Shown one piece after another: positions 1 through 10,664 of a stretch of DNA of 64,000 bases. The stretch is from NCBI GenBank assembly GCA_019914945.1, contig CM034107.1:7936001-8000000 (forward strand), read 5' to 3'. Position numbers and translations under genes: made by a program. Position 1 is the first letter of the stretch, and each line of letters opens with the position of its first letter. Origin of the DNA: Typha latifolia (lineage: Eukaryota > Streptophyta > Magnoliopsida > Poales > Typhaceae). The notes under the pieces were generated by a model. It worked only from the letters and a program-made list of their open reading frames with translations. It did not search any database and was not told the DNA's origin.

Positions 1-532
1 TGGCGAAGTGATAGTCCAAGTTACTTTCCTTTGAGAACTAATTATGATTCAGATCATTTGTAGGAGATATTTTAGAAGATTGAGACAAGAGGATTTCAGA
101 CTCCAAACATCAAACAAAATTCCCCTTTTTGGAGGGGGGTTCTCTTTAGTAGTGCTATTTTTCAAACTATTCAAGTTGGTACCTAGGAGATAGGAAACAA
201 CTAAAGTTTTGGGCTGGAGGACTATTTTGCTTTCTGGTTCCCTGTTTGTTTGTTTGTTTGCTACAGGACTTTGTTGTCGTGGAAGTGGTGGCTTCATTGT
301 GATTATTGTTTTTGTGTGATGTGTTGGTGTTTATTTGTGGATACTTGGTTCTGCTACTATATGTACATAGAGCAGGTTGCTAGTTGTTGCTTAGTTTTCT
401 TGTGGGCTAATTGTTTAGCTGGTAGTTTGGATGGATCATAGGTTAGTGTGAAACTATTTTGTATTTGCTGGGGGAGTAGTTTGGTTGTTAAGCTTCTTAA
501 AAACTACATAGTACTATTCTCTTTCTAAAAAA
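1..532. other. Unassigned left edge
   Basis: I recognise no gene here. The stretch is T-rich on the plus strand, with a short (TTTG)n run near 247-260 and small open frames on both strands, none of which resembles a known protein. It could be the 3' end of a gene or retroposon lying to the left of the window. Confidence 0.3.
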
Positions 533-797
533 GGGGGTTAACTACACTTAAATTCCCATGAACAATTACCGTTTTTTTACATATATTCCTTGAACTTTTT
601 TTTTTACCACATAAGCCTCTTTACCTCAGAAAATTCTTAGTTCAAAGAGTCAATATAGTTAATTTTTTTTCTTTAGTTGATGGGTCTATATAACTATTTT
701 TCTTAGTTCAATGGTCTTATTTAGATAATAAAAAAGATCATAAGGTGTATGTGAAAAACTATGATAGTTTAGGAGGGCTAAGTATAATTAATCTCTC
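533..797. mobile_element. MITE-like foldback element
   Basis: The left end (GGGGGTTAACTACACTTAAA) and the reverse complement of the right end (GAGATTAATTATACTTAG) align over about 35 bp at roughly 70 percent. Both flanks are runs of A, so a short A-rich target duplication is possible. There is no coding capacity. Length and inverted ends fit a non-autonomous DNA transposon; I cannot assign the superfamily. Confidence 0.5.
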
Positions 798-949
798 AAA
801 AAATGTTGCACTATAGTATATAAACATCTTTCGAGCTTTATTGGTGATTGTATAAACATAAATATGATGACGGTTAACTTTGGATATTTAGCTTACATAT
901 ATATTCTTGGATGTGAATTGTTGTTTTTAGTATGTTTGACTTTTCTTAG

Positions 950-1085
950 AGGGATAATTCATTTTCCATCACCGTGAACTATCACCTATTTTTATAATGA
1001 CCTCCTGAATTTTTTTTTGTACACCCCGACTCCCTAAACTATTAGAAATATCTCATTTTATCCCTTATATTAGGGTTTTGTTATT
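950..1085 (-). repeat. Solitary arm related to repeat P
   Basis: This segment reads as the reverse complement of the part of repeat P at 8540-8690, 16640-16770, 17120-17280 and 34460-34610. Shared words include 'aaactattagaaata' and a block meaning 'gataattca..ttgaaaagtgaat' on the other strand. Such text is common at the ends of plant DNA transposons. No partner arm was found close by. Confidence 0.45.
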
Positions 1086-1732
1086 TATTTCTATCTATAT
1101 AAGTTGTTATTTGAGGGTCACATGATAATAATATGTCCAGAATACTTTTATATGCACATGACAACTTAAAAAATATGCTTTTATGATGACCAAAATACCC
1201 TTAGCCTCCATTAACTTCAGAAATAACCAAAATTCTTATTCCAGAATACAACCTCTTATTCCAGAATAATAGCTAAGCACCATAATATATATATTTTAGA
1301 ATATAAATACTATTTATCAAAATTACGTCTTATATCACACACTAACCCAATTACCAATTTATCCTTAATTTGACTACCTCTCTTAAATATTTTATTATAA
1401 TTTATTACTCATCTCTTATCTCTCTAAAACATCTTATCATAATTTATTACTTCTCTCTTCTTTCTCTTAAACATCTTATTATAATTTATCATTTCTCTCT
1501 ACTCTCTTCTCTCTTACCATATTTTTTTTTATTTATACTAAATAAATAAAATTTAATTTAAACAGCATAAATGTCAATAATTTAACATTTCATAAAACTA
1601 AGCACATTTTAAAAGGTATTATTATTAAATATTATTTTAATTTTACATACTTAAATATAAATATTACAAATTCTTAATAATATAGTATTTAATTGATATA
1701 ATAATTTATTTATAAATTATTACTATTAAAAT
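1086..1732. other. AT-rich intergenic sequence, no gene
   Basis: No open frame or RNA gene was seen. Between 1200 and 1290 'cttattccagaata' occurs twice, and 1370-1520 holds three repeats of 'catcttat.ataatttatyactyctctct'. These are local low-complexity repeats. Confidence 0.4.
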
Positions 1733-2831
1733 AATTTTTATATGTACTAATAACATCAAAAATATAATATTAATAAACTAATATTTTATCCAATTAAATA
1801 TAATTTCATAGATAAAATAATATATTTACTATTTAAACTATATATTAACCTAATTAAATCTTTCTTTCTTTAAAATAATAAATAAGAAATTAAAAAAATA
1901 ATAAGATAATATTATTAGTAATATCATGTTTTAAGCTAAAATAAAACATATGAAAGTATAAATATTTTAATATTATTAATAATCTCATTTTGGAAAGATT
2001 ATTAAAAATATATCTTCGATGTAAAATAAAATTTTATTATTTTTAACTACAAAATAAGTAATATTTAAAATATTATAAAATATAAGTAAAAATTATAATA
2101 TTTAAAAATTATAAAATATAATAATATTTAAAATATTTAAAAAAAATTAATATACCAATATTTTACAAAATTAAAATATATTAAAATTGTTATTTTTTAA
2201 CATTGTGTTGCATTGTACATTTATCTCTCTAGTATTGCATTGCATATTAATATAGTTATTAGATATTATATTAATTTAATATACTTAAAAATAAAAATAT
2301 ATATATATAATAATGTATATCTATTATATTATTGTTCAAATAATTTTTATATGTCCTAATAACATCAAAAATATAATATTAATAAACTAATATTGTATTG
2401 AATTAAATATTAACTCATAGATAAAATAATACATTTACTATTTATACTATGTACTATCTTAATTAAATATTTCTTTTTTTAAAATCATAAAACAAGAAAT
2501 TTTGGAAAAAAATAATATAATATTATTGGTAATCTCGTAATTTAAGCTAAAATAAAACATATGAAAGTGTAAATATAATAATCTTATTTTGGAAAGATTA
2601 TTAAAAATATATGTTCCATGTAAAATAACATAAAATATAATAAGAAATATTATAAAATTTTATAAATATTTATAATAATAAAATATAATTTTTGACTATA
2701 AAATATGTAGGATTAAATGTAAAAAGGATAAATATTAATAAAGCAATATTTTATAAAATTAAAATTATTCAAATTACATTGCATTGCATATTTATCTCCA
2801 TACCACTACACTCAAGCATGGCATATCAATC
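1733..2831. repeat. AT-rich tandem repeat, copies 1 and 2
   Basis: Two diverged direct copies are visible. Copy 1 starts near 1733 and copy 2 near 2340, each with 'taacatcaaaaatataatat' followed by 'ataaaataat..atttacta'. Each copy ends in text rich in GCATTGCATAT (2205-2260 and 2780-2830). A third partial copy lies at 5826-6290, on the far side of the family T retrotransposon, so the element landed inside this array. There are no coding frames. Confidence 0.6.
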
Positions 2832-3596
2832 TGTTACAAACTGGCTTATTCCGATCCGCAATGGTTCTAGAGTCGATAAAGCACGTAACTTACAAGGGAC
2901 TTTGTGAACAATCTAACCAACGGATTGTCCTGTATTTTAGAATATTATCGCTCTTGAAGAGAGCTTTCCAACGAATCTAAGATCATTGGATTCGGACGAT
3001 TAGATCTCAAGATATTGACCAAATAGTGGTCGAAGGTCAATGGGATCATCGCTTGATAGCCCTCCAATGGCTAGATAGATGTTAGGTTTAGTTCTTGGTG
3101 TGAAGGGAGAGGAAGTTGTTGTGGAAGAGGGAGGTTAGAGGCTGGAAGAGGCCGACTAAAGTCTTGGGCAGTGAAAGAAGGAAGGTGGGAGAGAGCGCCA
3201 ATGGCTAGACTCAAGAGAGAAAGAGATGAGACTAAAGTCAATTCCAATCAAGATGATAAGACCTAAATTAGGTTTTCCTCCACATATATATAGAGGCTCA
3301 CCCTAATAACTCCTCACTAAGTTAAACAACTCCAAATAACCCTAACAACTCCTAACAAAATCCACACTTTTGTCGCGGTGCGTTTGAACCGATTGCATTC
3401 GAACACAAAATTTCCGTTCTTTGTCGATGCGAACGTGATGCAGGCGTTTGAACCACCCCGTTCGAACGCGGTCCTTGCGTTCAAACGCACCTGGCAAAAA
3501 TTTATTTTATTACTTCTACATACTCAACTAGATAATTAGGCTCATTCCCATGAACCTAATGTCACACGTGGAGCCAATATGGATCGAATCGTATCA
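2832..3596 (-). repeat. 3' LTR of family T element
   Basis: It is a near-copy of 5056-5808, starting 'cggcttattccgatccgca'-like text and ending '..gaatcgtatca' in plus coordinates. It contains CATATATATAG (3282-3292), a TATA-like box on the minus strand, and GCGTTTGAAC/GTTCGAACGC motifs at 3380-3490. Confidence 0.8.
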
Positions 3597-3693
3597 CTCT
3601 ACTACGCTTCCGTTCACCTTGTCCTCAAGGTGTCCATGGTGGTTCCTAATCCTTATGTAGTTGATTTGTCGAGTGTGCATCCTTTTTCGGTTC

Positions 3694-4974
3694 ATCCATG
3701 CTCTTCCGACAATTGGTCCTCCATGTCGCCCTCTGAATAACCTTTGATCATCTTCTCCATGACCATAATGGCAGCAGGTTGTTTGGCGCATTTATGGCTC
3801 GGTACGAAGCGCTCGTCGCAATAGAAACATAGGCCCTTGGAACGCCGATCTTCAATGTCCGCTGGTAGGAGGTGTCGACCTCTCAACCTCGGCTGATCCT
3901 TAGGATTTGGCCCGATTTGAGGTGGGGCTGACCCGCTTGGATTTGGCCGAGTCTGTCTTCAAATATGGCACACCCGAGGCTAGCAGTCTTGTGTTGCTCA
4001 ATGGCGTTTGCTCCATGGTTGTTGACTCCAATGTGGTCCACTTTGACTTTCGCTTTGCCTTTAATTCTCATATCTTTTCCTCCATTATTTGTGCCACTGA
4101 GAATGCCTCTAGCAAGATGGTAGGACGAGTAGCTTTGACTTCCGCTTGGATATCACGACAAAGCCCAGAGATGAAAGTATTTTTGAGGGCTGAGTCCGAC
4201 CAACCGTGGACTCTATTTCTGATTCTTTCGAACTCCTCTTGATAGGCTCTTATAGAAGTCTTCTGGGTTAGTTTCGTCAAGGTGGCTTGGAAGTCTTCAT
4301 AGTCGGAAGGTCCGAAATGCACACAAAGCGCATCGGCGAACTCCTCCCAAGTGGCGAAAGGGCGTGAGCGATGCGTTGCTTGATACCATCTCACCGCTAC
4401 GTCTTCAAGGTGGAATAAGGCCAATAACACCTTTTGATGATTAGGTGTTCCTTGATATATTAAGAATTGTTCCACCCTATAAATCCAATCCAATGGGTCA
4501 CCACCACTTAACTTAGGAAAATCAATTCGAACGGTGCGGGGTTGTAGCATTTGGTCGCGCCCGTTCTCACGTCCTCGGTGAAGCGGCTCTTGTTGTTGGA
4601 CCCTTGGCTAATGTGGGGGCTCCTCCCACTCATCCTAAGGCTCCTCCTCTGGATATGGAGCCATAGGTTCCCTTAGGTGCAAGGGAGGTAAGTCGATGCG
4701 GCACCCGTGCTGTTCGTCGCGATGTTGCCAAGGTGCCTCAAGGATCGGTCCTCGTCGGTTCCACTCTAGGTAAGGTGGGTTCTTCATGCCTTCGACGACA
4801 CTCAGGGGTACGCCTTGGAGGGTATTCATTCCTATCAGCAAGGGTGGCCTTGATATCTAACAATGTTTGCGCCATAAGTGATAGGGTTTGCGCGAGATCA
4901 GGCGGGCCTTCAGTCCGTCCTCGTGAACTCTGAGGGGATGGAGATCTTGACATAGCCATGTGGTCCGTCTCCAC
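3694..4974 (-). pseudogene. Family T gag (capsid) remnant
   Basis: The main block, minus strand 4550-4068 (160 residues), resembles the Ty3/gypsy retrotransposon gag domain (Pfam Retrotrans_gag type). It has DFPKLSGGDPLDW near the start, then AVRWYQ, W-E-F-A-D-A-L-x-x-H-F-G-P, and EEFERIRNRVHGW. An N-terminal block (4974-4738) and a C-terminal block (3886-3692) lie in other frames, so at least two frameshifts break it. The C-terminal block has GLCFYCDERFVPSHKC, a CX2C..HX..C zinc-knuckle-like motif. Gag coats the RNA and forms particles; no enzyme domain follows before the LTR. Confidence 0.75.
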
Positions 4975-5040
4975 TCCTTGATCACTTACTTACTTAGCCG
5001 CCTTTGATCTTGTGGTAGCCATAATGGTCCGAGGAAAGTT

Positions 5041-5053
5041 GGCTCTGATACCA
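5041..5053 (-). promoter_or_regulatory. Primer binding site, initiator tRNA-Met (T)
   Basis: The minus strand reads TGGTATCAGAGCC, complementary to the 3' end of plant initiator tRNA-Met. It lies 2 nt inside the 5' LTR, whose end in plus coordinates is 5056. This fixes the element's orientation as minus. Confidence 0.85.
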
Positions 5054-5055
5054 GT

Positions 5056-5808
5056 TGTTAGGATCCGGCTTATTCCGATCCGCAACGGTTCTGGAGTTGA
5101 TAAAGTACGTAAATTCCAAGGGACGTTGCAAAAAATGTAACCAACGGATCGTCCTATATTTTGGATATGTTGTCCTCTTGAAAGGAACTTTCCAACGAAT
5201 CCAAGATCACTAGATTCGGATGGTTAGATCTCAAGATATCGACCAAATAGTGGTCGAAGGTCAATGGGATCCTGTCTTGATAGGACCCCAATGGCTAGAT
5301 GGATGCGAGATTTAGTTCTCAGTGTAAAGGGGGAGAAATTGTTGTGGAAGAGGGTGGTTAGAGGCTGGAAGAGGCCGACCAAAGACTTATGTAGTGAAAG
5401 AAGGAAGGTGGGAGAGGGCGTCAATGGCTAGAGTCAAGAGAGAAAGAGATGAGGCTAAAGCTAATTCCAATCAAGATGATAAGACCTCAATTAGGGTTTC
5501 CTCCACATATATATAAATGCTCACCCTAAGAATTCCTCACTAAGTTAAACAACTCCAAATAACCCTAACAACTCCTAACAAAACCCACACTTTCGTCGCG
5601 GTGCGTTCGAATGCGCCCGATTGGGTTCGAATGCAGAATTTTTGTTCTCTGTCGATGCGAACTAGATGTAGGCGTTCAAACCACCATGTTCAAACGTGGT
5701 CTTTGTGTTCACTAAGTTAAACAACTTCTACATACTCAACTAGATAAATAGGCTCATTCCCATGAACCCAATGTCACATGTGGAGCCAATATGGATCGAA
5801 TCGTATCA
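5056..5808 (-). repeat. 5' LTR of family T element
   Basis: It matches the other LTR along its full length (5056-5808 versus 2832-3596). The U3 region carries GCGTTCGAATGC- and GGTTCGAATGC-type palindromic text (5600-5710). A TATATATATA core sits at about 5505-5515. Its outer edge is followed by 'ctccaccacgcttccg', which looks like a polypurine tract on the minus strand. Confidence 0.8.
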
Positions 5809-5825
5809 CTCCACCACGCTTCCGT

Positions 5826-6290
5826 TTTAGCTAATGTTATTAATATCTCATGTTTTAGTTAAAATACAACATATGAAAGTGTAAATATTTTAATATTATT
5901 AATAATCTCATTTAGCAAACATTATTAAAAAATATATGTTCTAAGTAAAATAAAATTTTATTATTTTTGACTATAAAATATAATAATATTTAAAATATTA
6001 TTTTGACTATAAAATATGTAGAATTAAATGTAAAAAAATATAAAAATTAATAAACTAATATTTTATAAATTATAAATATATTTAAATTGTATTACATTGC
6101 ATATTTATCTCCCTAGCATTGCATCCAAGCATTGCATATCTATCTCTTTTGATTGCATATGTAATGACTTAGCTTAGTATTACATATGTAACATCCTAGC
6201 CTAGCATTGCATACGAAACTCTAAGCATTATATAAAATATATTAATTTATTTACCATCCATTCCATCAAACTACTTTAAATCAAATCGAA
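5826..6290. repeat. AT-rich tandem repeat, copy 3 (partial)
   Basis: Words such as 'gtaaatattttaatattatt' and 'tttgactataaaatatgtag' repeat those at 1956-1990 and 2691-2710. The copy ends in the same GCATTGCATAT-rich text (6095-6210). It continues the array interrupted by the family T element. Confidence 0.6.
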
Positions 6291-6508
6291 GGGTATTTTA
6301 ATACTTTTTCTTTCTTTACCTTCACTTTATATCACATCAAATATTTCAAAATATAAGTAAACATAAGAATAATTATTCTTAGAATAACACCCTTATTTTA
6401 GTAATAACAAATTAGATTTTGTTATTCTTAGTCCACTCTATTTTCAATGTGAACATGGTCATAGAGAATACCCTCACAACCTCAACTCTCACTCTCACTG
6501 TCCTACTG

Positions 6509-6879
6509 ATGGCTCCCACTGATCGCTTCTTCATCTTCCTCCTCCTCCTCCTCTTAGAGAATACACTTATTTCTGACTCCCTCACCACTCCTATCACCTC
6601 CTCTGATGCCAGTCACTATGTCGTTTGCCTCAACCTTGACACCCCTTTCAACTCCTCTGCCTCGTTGCCGACACCGGCAGCGACCTCATATGGTCTCGTT
6701 GCTCCCCTTTCTCTTGTCCCTACTCTTCCTCTGCATTCTTCCCTCGCCTCTCCTCCTGCCATTGCTATCAATTTCTTCAATTTCTTGTCAGAATCCATAA
6801 ATCCACTGCCATTACTACCAATTCCCTCATTCCTGCTGTAGATCCGACAATAAAAACCAAAACGGATACATGCAATTAA
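6509..6879 (+). pseudogene. A1 aspartic protease 5' fragment
   Basis: An ATG at 6509 opens a hydrophobic leader (MAPTDRFFIFLLLLLLENT) that looks like a signal peptide, followed by HYVVCLNLDTPF, close to the 'Y-x-V-x-L-x-x-G-T-P' start of nepenthesin-like proteases. The next block is in another frame: VADTGSDLIWSRCSPFSC (codons from 6664), holding the first catalytic motif DTGS (6670-6681). It continues to a stop at 6877. A frameshift near 6645-6663 separates the parts. The second catalytic Asp, the flap and the C-terminal half are absent, so this is a gene fragment or retained exon, probably not functional. Confidence 0.7.
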
Positions 6880-6889
6880 AACAACCATA

Positions 6890-7690
6890 GGAGAGAGAAA
6901 GGTAGAATTTTTCCCCTAGAAAAATCTCAAGATTTTCTTCCAATTTCAACCCATGACCTACCTTCTTACGACCCTAGATTGGGGAAGAAGAGAAAAAGGT
7001 GGAGCTTTCCAACGAAATTGGATCGCTTTGAGCTCTGGTCTTCACAAGTGATCATGGTGCTCCACTTTAATGGAGGTGCTAGAATTGTCATTGTCTGAGG
7101 GAAATGAGGAGAGGGCAAGGCAGCTGAGGAAGCAATGGAGGTCGTCAAAAGCGAGAGGAACAACACAATAGAGGAAGAGGTGGTGGAACTTATCCCCAAG
7201 GCAAGTCATGAAGATCTAGAGAGTTGTCTTGGCGCAGCCAATGAGAGTAGAGAAAAAGGTGGCGAAGGAAAAGAGATCATCGAGGCAGAGAGGTAGTCAC
7301 CGGCGACAAAAGAGGAGGGATCCCAGATTAGGGAGATGGAGTCGATAAGGACTTCAACTGTAGTGGTGGGATGCAACAACATTTGGGAGATAAGAGAAAA
7401 AGATGGAGGGCAAGGAAGGAATCTCTCAGCTCGACGCGATGACTAAGGGAACATAACATACTGAATTAGGATCTAGACACGATAAGTTAGCTAGTGGCGA
7501 GGTGGAGCACATGGGCGAGCTGCTGCGGCTATGCTTGGAGAGGTAGGATGGCGGGCCAAGTCGGCTAGTGGAGGAGGTGATATGGCAGGTTTGAAAGAAC
7601 GATATTAGTTTTTGATGAGAACCAAGTCAAATCGAATCGCATCATGAGGGTATTGGGCTCGATAGATCGAGCCTATTTATCTTTTAATTA
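6890..7690. other. Unassigned purine-rich stretch with P-tail match
   Basis: No gene was recognised. The part at 7295-7425 matches the right end of repeat P at 34885-35003 (shared 'gggatgcaacaacatttggg' and 'gggcaaggaaggaat'-type text), so it is probably a piece of the same element. A minus-strand frame (7199-6966) starts with a hydrophobic run resembling a signal peptide, but nothing after it matches a family known to me. Confidence 0.35.
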
Positions 7691-7700
7691 ATTTATGCTT

Positions 7701-7864
7701 ATGTAAGCCCTTAAGGCAAGTCTAGTTAACTTATCATGTAAGGCACTAAGATAAGTTCAATTAAGTTATGTAAGCCACTAAGACAAGTTCAATTAAGTTA
7801 TGTAAGCCTCTAAGGCAAGTTCTAATTCGAGTCATATAAGCCTTTATAGCTAAGTTCGAGTAGG
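7701..7864. repeat. Minisatellite, about 33-bp unit, 5 copies
   Basis: Five imperfect direct copies of 'atgtaagccactaagrcaag' plus 'ttcaattaagtt' start near 7701, 7736, 7768, 7800 and 7834. The last two copies are more diverged. A TATA-like box (TTTATATAAAC, 7884-7893) follows about 25 bp downstream. The whole could be part of an unidentified LTR. Confidence 0.6.
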
Positions 7865-8074
7865 ACTCGTTGTACCCGACCTCTTTATATAAACGGGCAG
7901 CGCTTCTTTGTTATTCATCCAATAATCCAAGTATATCCAAGCTTTGAGAATTAATTGAGTTTAGTTATTTTTTTATTACTATATTTACCATTTTATCGTA
8001 GTTGTTAGATCGTTTTTACTTTTCTAGGAGTAGATCATAGTCGTAGAGCCTCCAAAACTTCCAAACCCTAGTCA

Positions 8075-8766
8075 CTACCTTCTTTCACGAGCCACCCTAC
8101 CTACGGCCGTCCACCACCACCCTTGGCCGTTCGCCACCCTTTGACGACCGCCGCAATGTTGGATATTTACTATTCTGCCCCGTTCTGACCTATCCATAGT
8201 TTTTTATTTTTAACTTTTCACCTCAATCTCCGATTTAGGTAAAACTAGAGATTAGAACTCTAACTCATGAGGCTACTGCTAACTAAATTTTCATAATTTG
8301 TATATGCCCGGATCGGTTCAGATTTAGTTTGTAACAGTTTTAGCCAGCAATTAGATGAGCTAGAAGAGCACTTGTACCTCTTCTTCATGGCCATTAACAA
8401 GGCAAGGAGCTTGGTGATGAAAGAAATGTTGCGAGAAAGGGGGATTAGGACAAAGGGCAATGAAAGAATTTCAAAAAAAATTAAAAAATTTAATATTAGC
8501 TATGCTACTTAACTATCCCCCCATTATAAGTGGAGGGGCAATTTGGTTAATTCACCAATTCTGTCAATGACGTGAAGGGGATGTGGTATTTCTAATAGTT
8601 TATGGGATCAGTGTGTACCCAAAAAAAAGTTTGAGGAGTCATTGTGAAAATGAGTGATAATTCAGGATTGAAAAGTGAATCTTCCCTTTTTATATGCGAT
8701 TTTACATGTATATGTCCTTGCCATGTTGAATATTGTAGTATGTTGAATTCTTGAATATCTTATCAT
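8075..8766 (+). repeat. Repeat P, copy 1
   Basis: The sequence recurs at 33985-34700 (near full), 32560-32875 (left half) and 16577-17560 (right half, twice). The left part contains 'gacgaccgccgcaa' and a plus-strand open segment (about 8320-8512) encoding [15 protein letters not shown] and [18 protein letters not shown]. The right part is transposon-end-like text. It is cut at 8766, where gypsy reverse transcriptase sequence begins. Confidence 0.6.
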
Positions 8767-10395
8767 GTTGATGCCATTTGGTATCACCAATGCTCCAGCT
8801 ACTTTTCAAGGCCTCATGAATGATACATTTCGGCCTCTATTACGAATGTATGTTTTAGTATTTTTGACAACATTTTGGTATATAGCAAGACTGAATTGGA
8901 GCATTGGTGGTATTTGGAGGATGTGCTGAATTTATTGAAGCAAAATCAGTTGAAGATTAAGAAGTCTAAGTGCCTATGGGGAGTAACACAAGTGGAGTAT
9001 TTAGGCGACATCATCTCAGCGGAAGGTGTAGCGGCGGATCCTCAAAAGGTAGCATGCATGACCGCTTGGCCGATACCTACTACTACCACAGGATTGCGAG
9101 GATTCTTTGGGCTGATAGGATATTATCGCCGCTTCATTGCCGGGTATGGCAAGATCGCTACTCCTCTCACTTCTTTATTAAAGGACTCTTTTAGATGGAC
9201 GGATTAAGCCACTACAGCCTTTGAAAAATTGAAAACAGCAATGACAACGGTGCCCGTTCTAGCTTTACTGGATTTCACCACAGAGTTCGTTGTGGAATGT
9301 GATGCATCGGGAGCTAGCATAGGAGCTGTACTAATGCAAGGAGGATGCCCCATAAACTTTCTTAGTAAGGCTTTATCGTAAAAATCCCAGCAATTATCGA
9401 CCTACGAGAGAGATGTTTGGCAATTCTACATGTGGTGACAAAGTGGAGGCCTTATTTGATCGATAGGCGATTCATTATCTGAACTGATCCAAGGAGCCTT
9501 TCGTACTTTATGGGACAGCATATACACACTCCGGCATAGCAGAGATGGGTCACAAAATTGTTGGGGTATGATTATGAAATCCAATATAAGAAGGTAACGG
9601 AAAATAGAGCGGCGGATGCACTATCGCACCAACCCGATACCGCCGAGCTCGGAGTATATTCTTCTCCTACCTTTCCCTTCCTTGACGAGCTGAGGTATGT
9701 ATGTACATCTGACCCAGATATTTTGAGATTGTTGCAGAAGGTGTTGGATGATCCGGAGCGCTATCCAGAGTTGGAGAATTGAGGCGGTTTGCTACTGGAT
9801 CGTGGACGCATTCGGATACCCGCAAATGATGGATTGCAGCAAAAATTGTTGGAGCACTTCCACTAAACTCCATAGGATGGTCATGAGGGTGTCTTGAGGA
9901 CTCATAAGAGGATATCTCAGAGTTGCACATGGCCAAGATTGAGACGAGATGTGAGGAGTTTTATCCATGCTTGCGAAGTCTATCAAAGGCTAAAGCAACC
10001 ACATTGAAATTGGTTGGATTACTATAGCTTTTACCTATACCGGATCGTGTTTGGAAAGACATTTCTATGGATTTCATAGAGGGTCTTCCACTGGTACGTG
10101 GTTAAAATTATAGGTGCACTTTTCTGTATTGTCACATCCATTCTCAGCCAAATCGGTGGCTAAAATTTTTGTTAGAGATGTTGCTCAGTTTACATGGCAT
10201 GCCATACACGATTGTTTCGGATCGTGATCGTATATTTATGAGCAACTTTTGGACGGAGTTTTTTTGATTGCAGGGGACTCAATTGAACTTCAATTCGGCC
10301 TACCATCCATAGACGGACGGCCAAACCGAGGTGGTCAATCGAGGCATTGAGCAGTACTTGAGATGCTTTGTTGGAGAGATGCCAAGACGATGGTT
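8767..10395 (+). pseudogene. Gypsy pol fragment: RT, RNase H, integrase (G1)
   Basis: Starts inside reverse transcriptase ([18 protein letters not shown]), so the RT N-terminus, protease and gag are missing. A 1-nt loss near 8860 breaks the frame at the catalytic box, and the second Asp of FDD reads Asn (FDNILVYS). Then come KKSKCLWG, EYLGDIIS and GYYRRFIAGYGKIA, an RNase H with ECDASG, DALSHQPDT near 9620, and the integrase HHCC region (about 9850-9990) and core to RRW-type text near 10390. Many stops (for example 9207, 9780, 9865) make it non-functional. Ty3/gypsy family; the C-terminal tail seen in other copies suggests a chromovirus. Confidence 0.85.
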
Positions 10396-10664
10396 CAAAC
10401 GCCGTGATAATAGAGAATGCGGTTAGGCGCGTTCAAATGCCACGTTCGAACGCCTGCATCCTGTTTGCACTAATACACTTAGTTAGGATATTTTCTTATT
10501 GTATTAGTTGCTTATTTTTATTAAAATAAAATTCTTGTGGGTCGCGTTCGAATGCAGGTAGGGTCGCGTCCGAACGCCCATGCAAATGCCTGAATCAGGT
10601 TCACAAATATAGAGAACGCATATTGTGCGTTCGAACGCAGGTGGGGTCGCGTTCAAATGCCCAT
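10396..10664 (+). repeat. Family G LTR 5' fragment
   Basis: LTR-start text (taatacacttagttaggat, from 10471; usually TGATACAC) is preceded by 75 bp rich in GTTCGAACGCC. It carries the family's U3 palindromes (TGCGTTCGAACGC at 10627-10639). It is cut near 10664 where gag leader sequence follows directly, so TATA, R, U5 and PBS are deleted. Confidence 0.7.

Larger units (their letters stand above)
2832..5808 (-). mobile_element. Gag-only LTR retrotransposon (family T)
   Basis: Two direct LTRs (2832-3596 and 5056-5808) flank a 1.46-kb interior. On the minus strand the order is 5' LTR, initiator-Met PBS, gag, purine-rich tract, 3' LTR. LTRs start TGATACGATTCG and end in CA. The interior has a Ty3/gypsy-type gag and a zinc-knuckle-like end, but no protease, reverse transcriptase, RNase H or integrase. 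This matches the architecture of terminal-repeat retrotransposons with a GAG domain (TR-GAG), which need enzymes supplied in trans. No 5-bp target duplication is visible; a remnant of a second purine tract (5809-5828) follows the outer LTR, which suggests a recombined tandem copy. Confidence 0.75.

Noticed and set aside
4733..4933. Plus-strand frame in family T interior
   Set aside because: It is antisense to the gag N-terminal region, which has recognisable protein similarity on the minus strand.
6966..7199. Minus-strand secreted peptide of 77 residues
   Set aside because: The hydrophobic start resembles a signal peptide, but the rest shows no motif and overlaps P-related repeat context. 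Not supported as a gene.
7690..7870. CRISPR-like repeat array
   Set aside because: The unit repeats have no unique spacers between them, and this is a plant nuclear context; it is a minisatellite.
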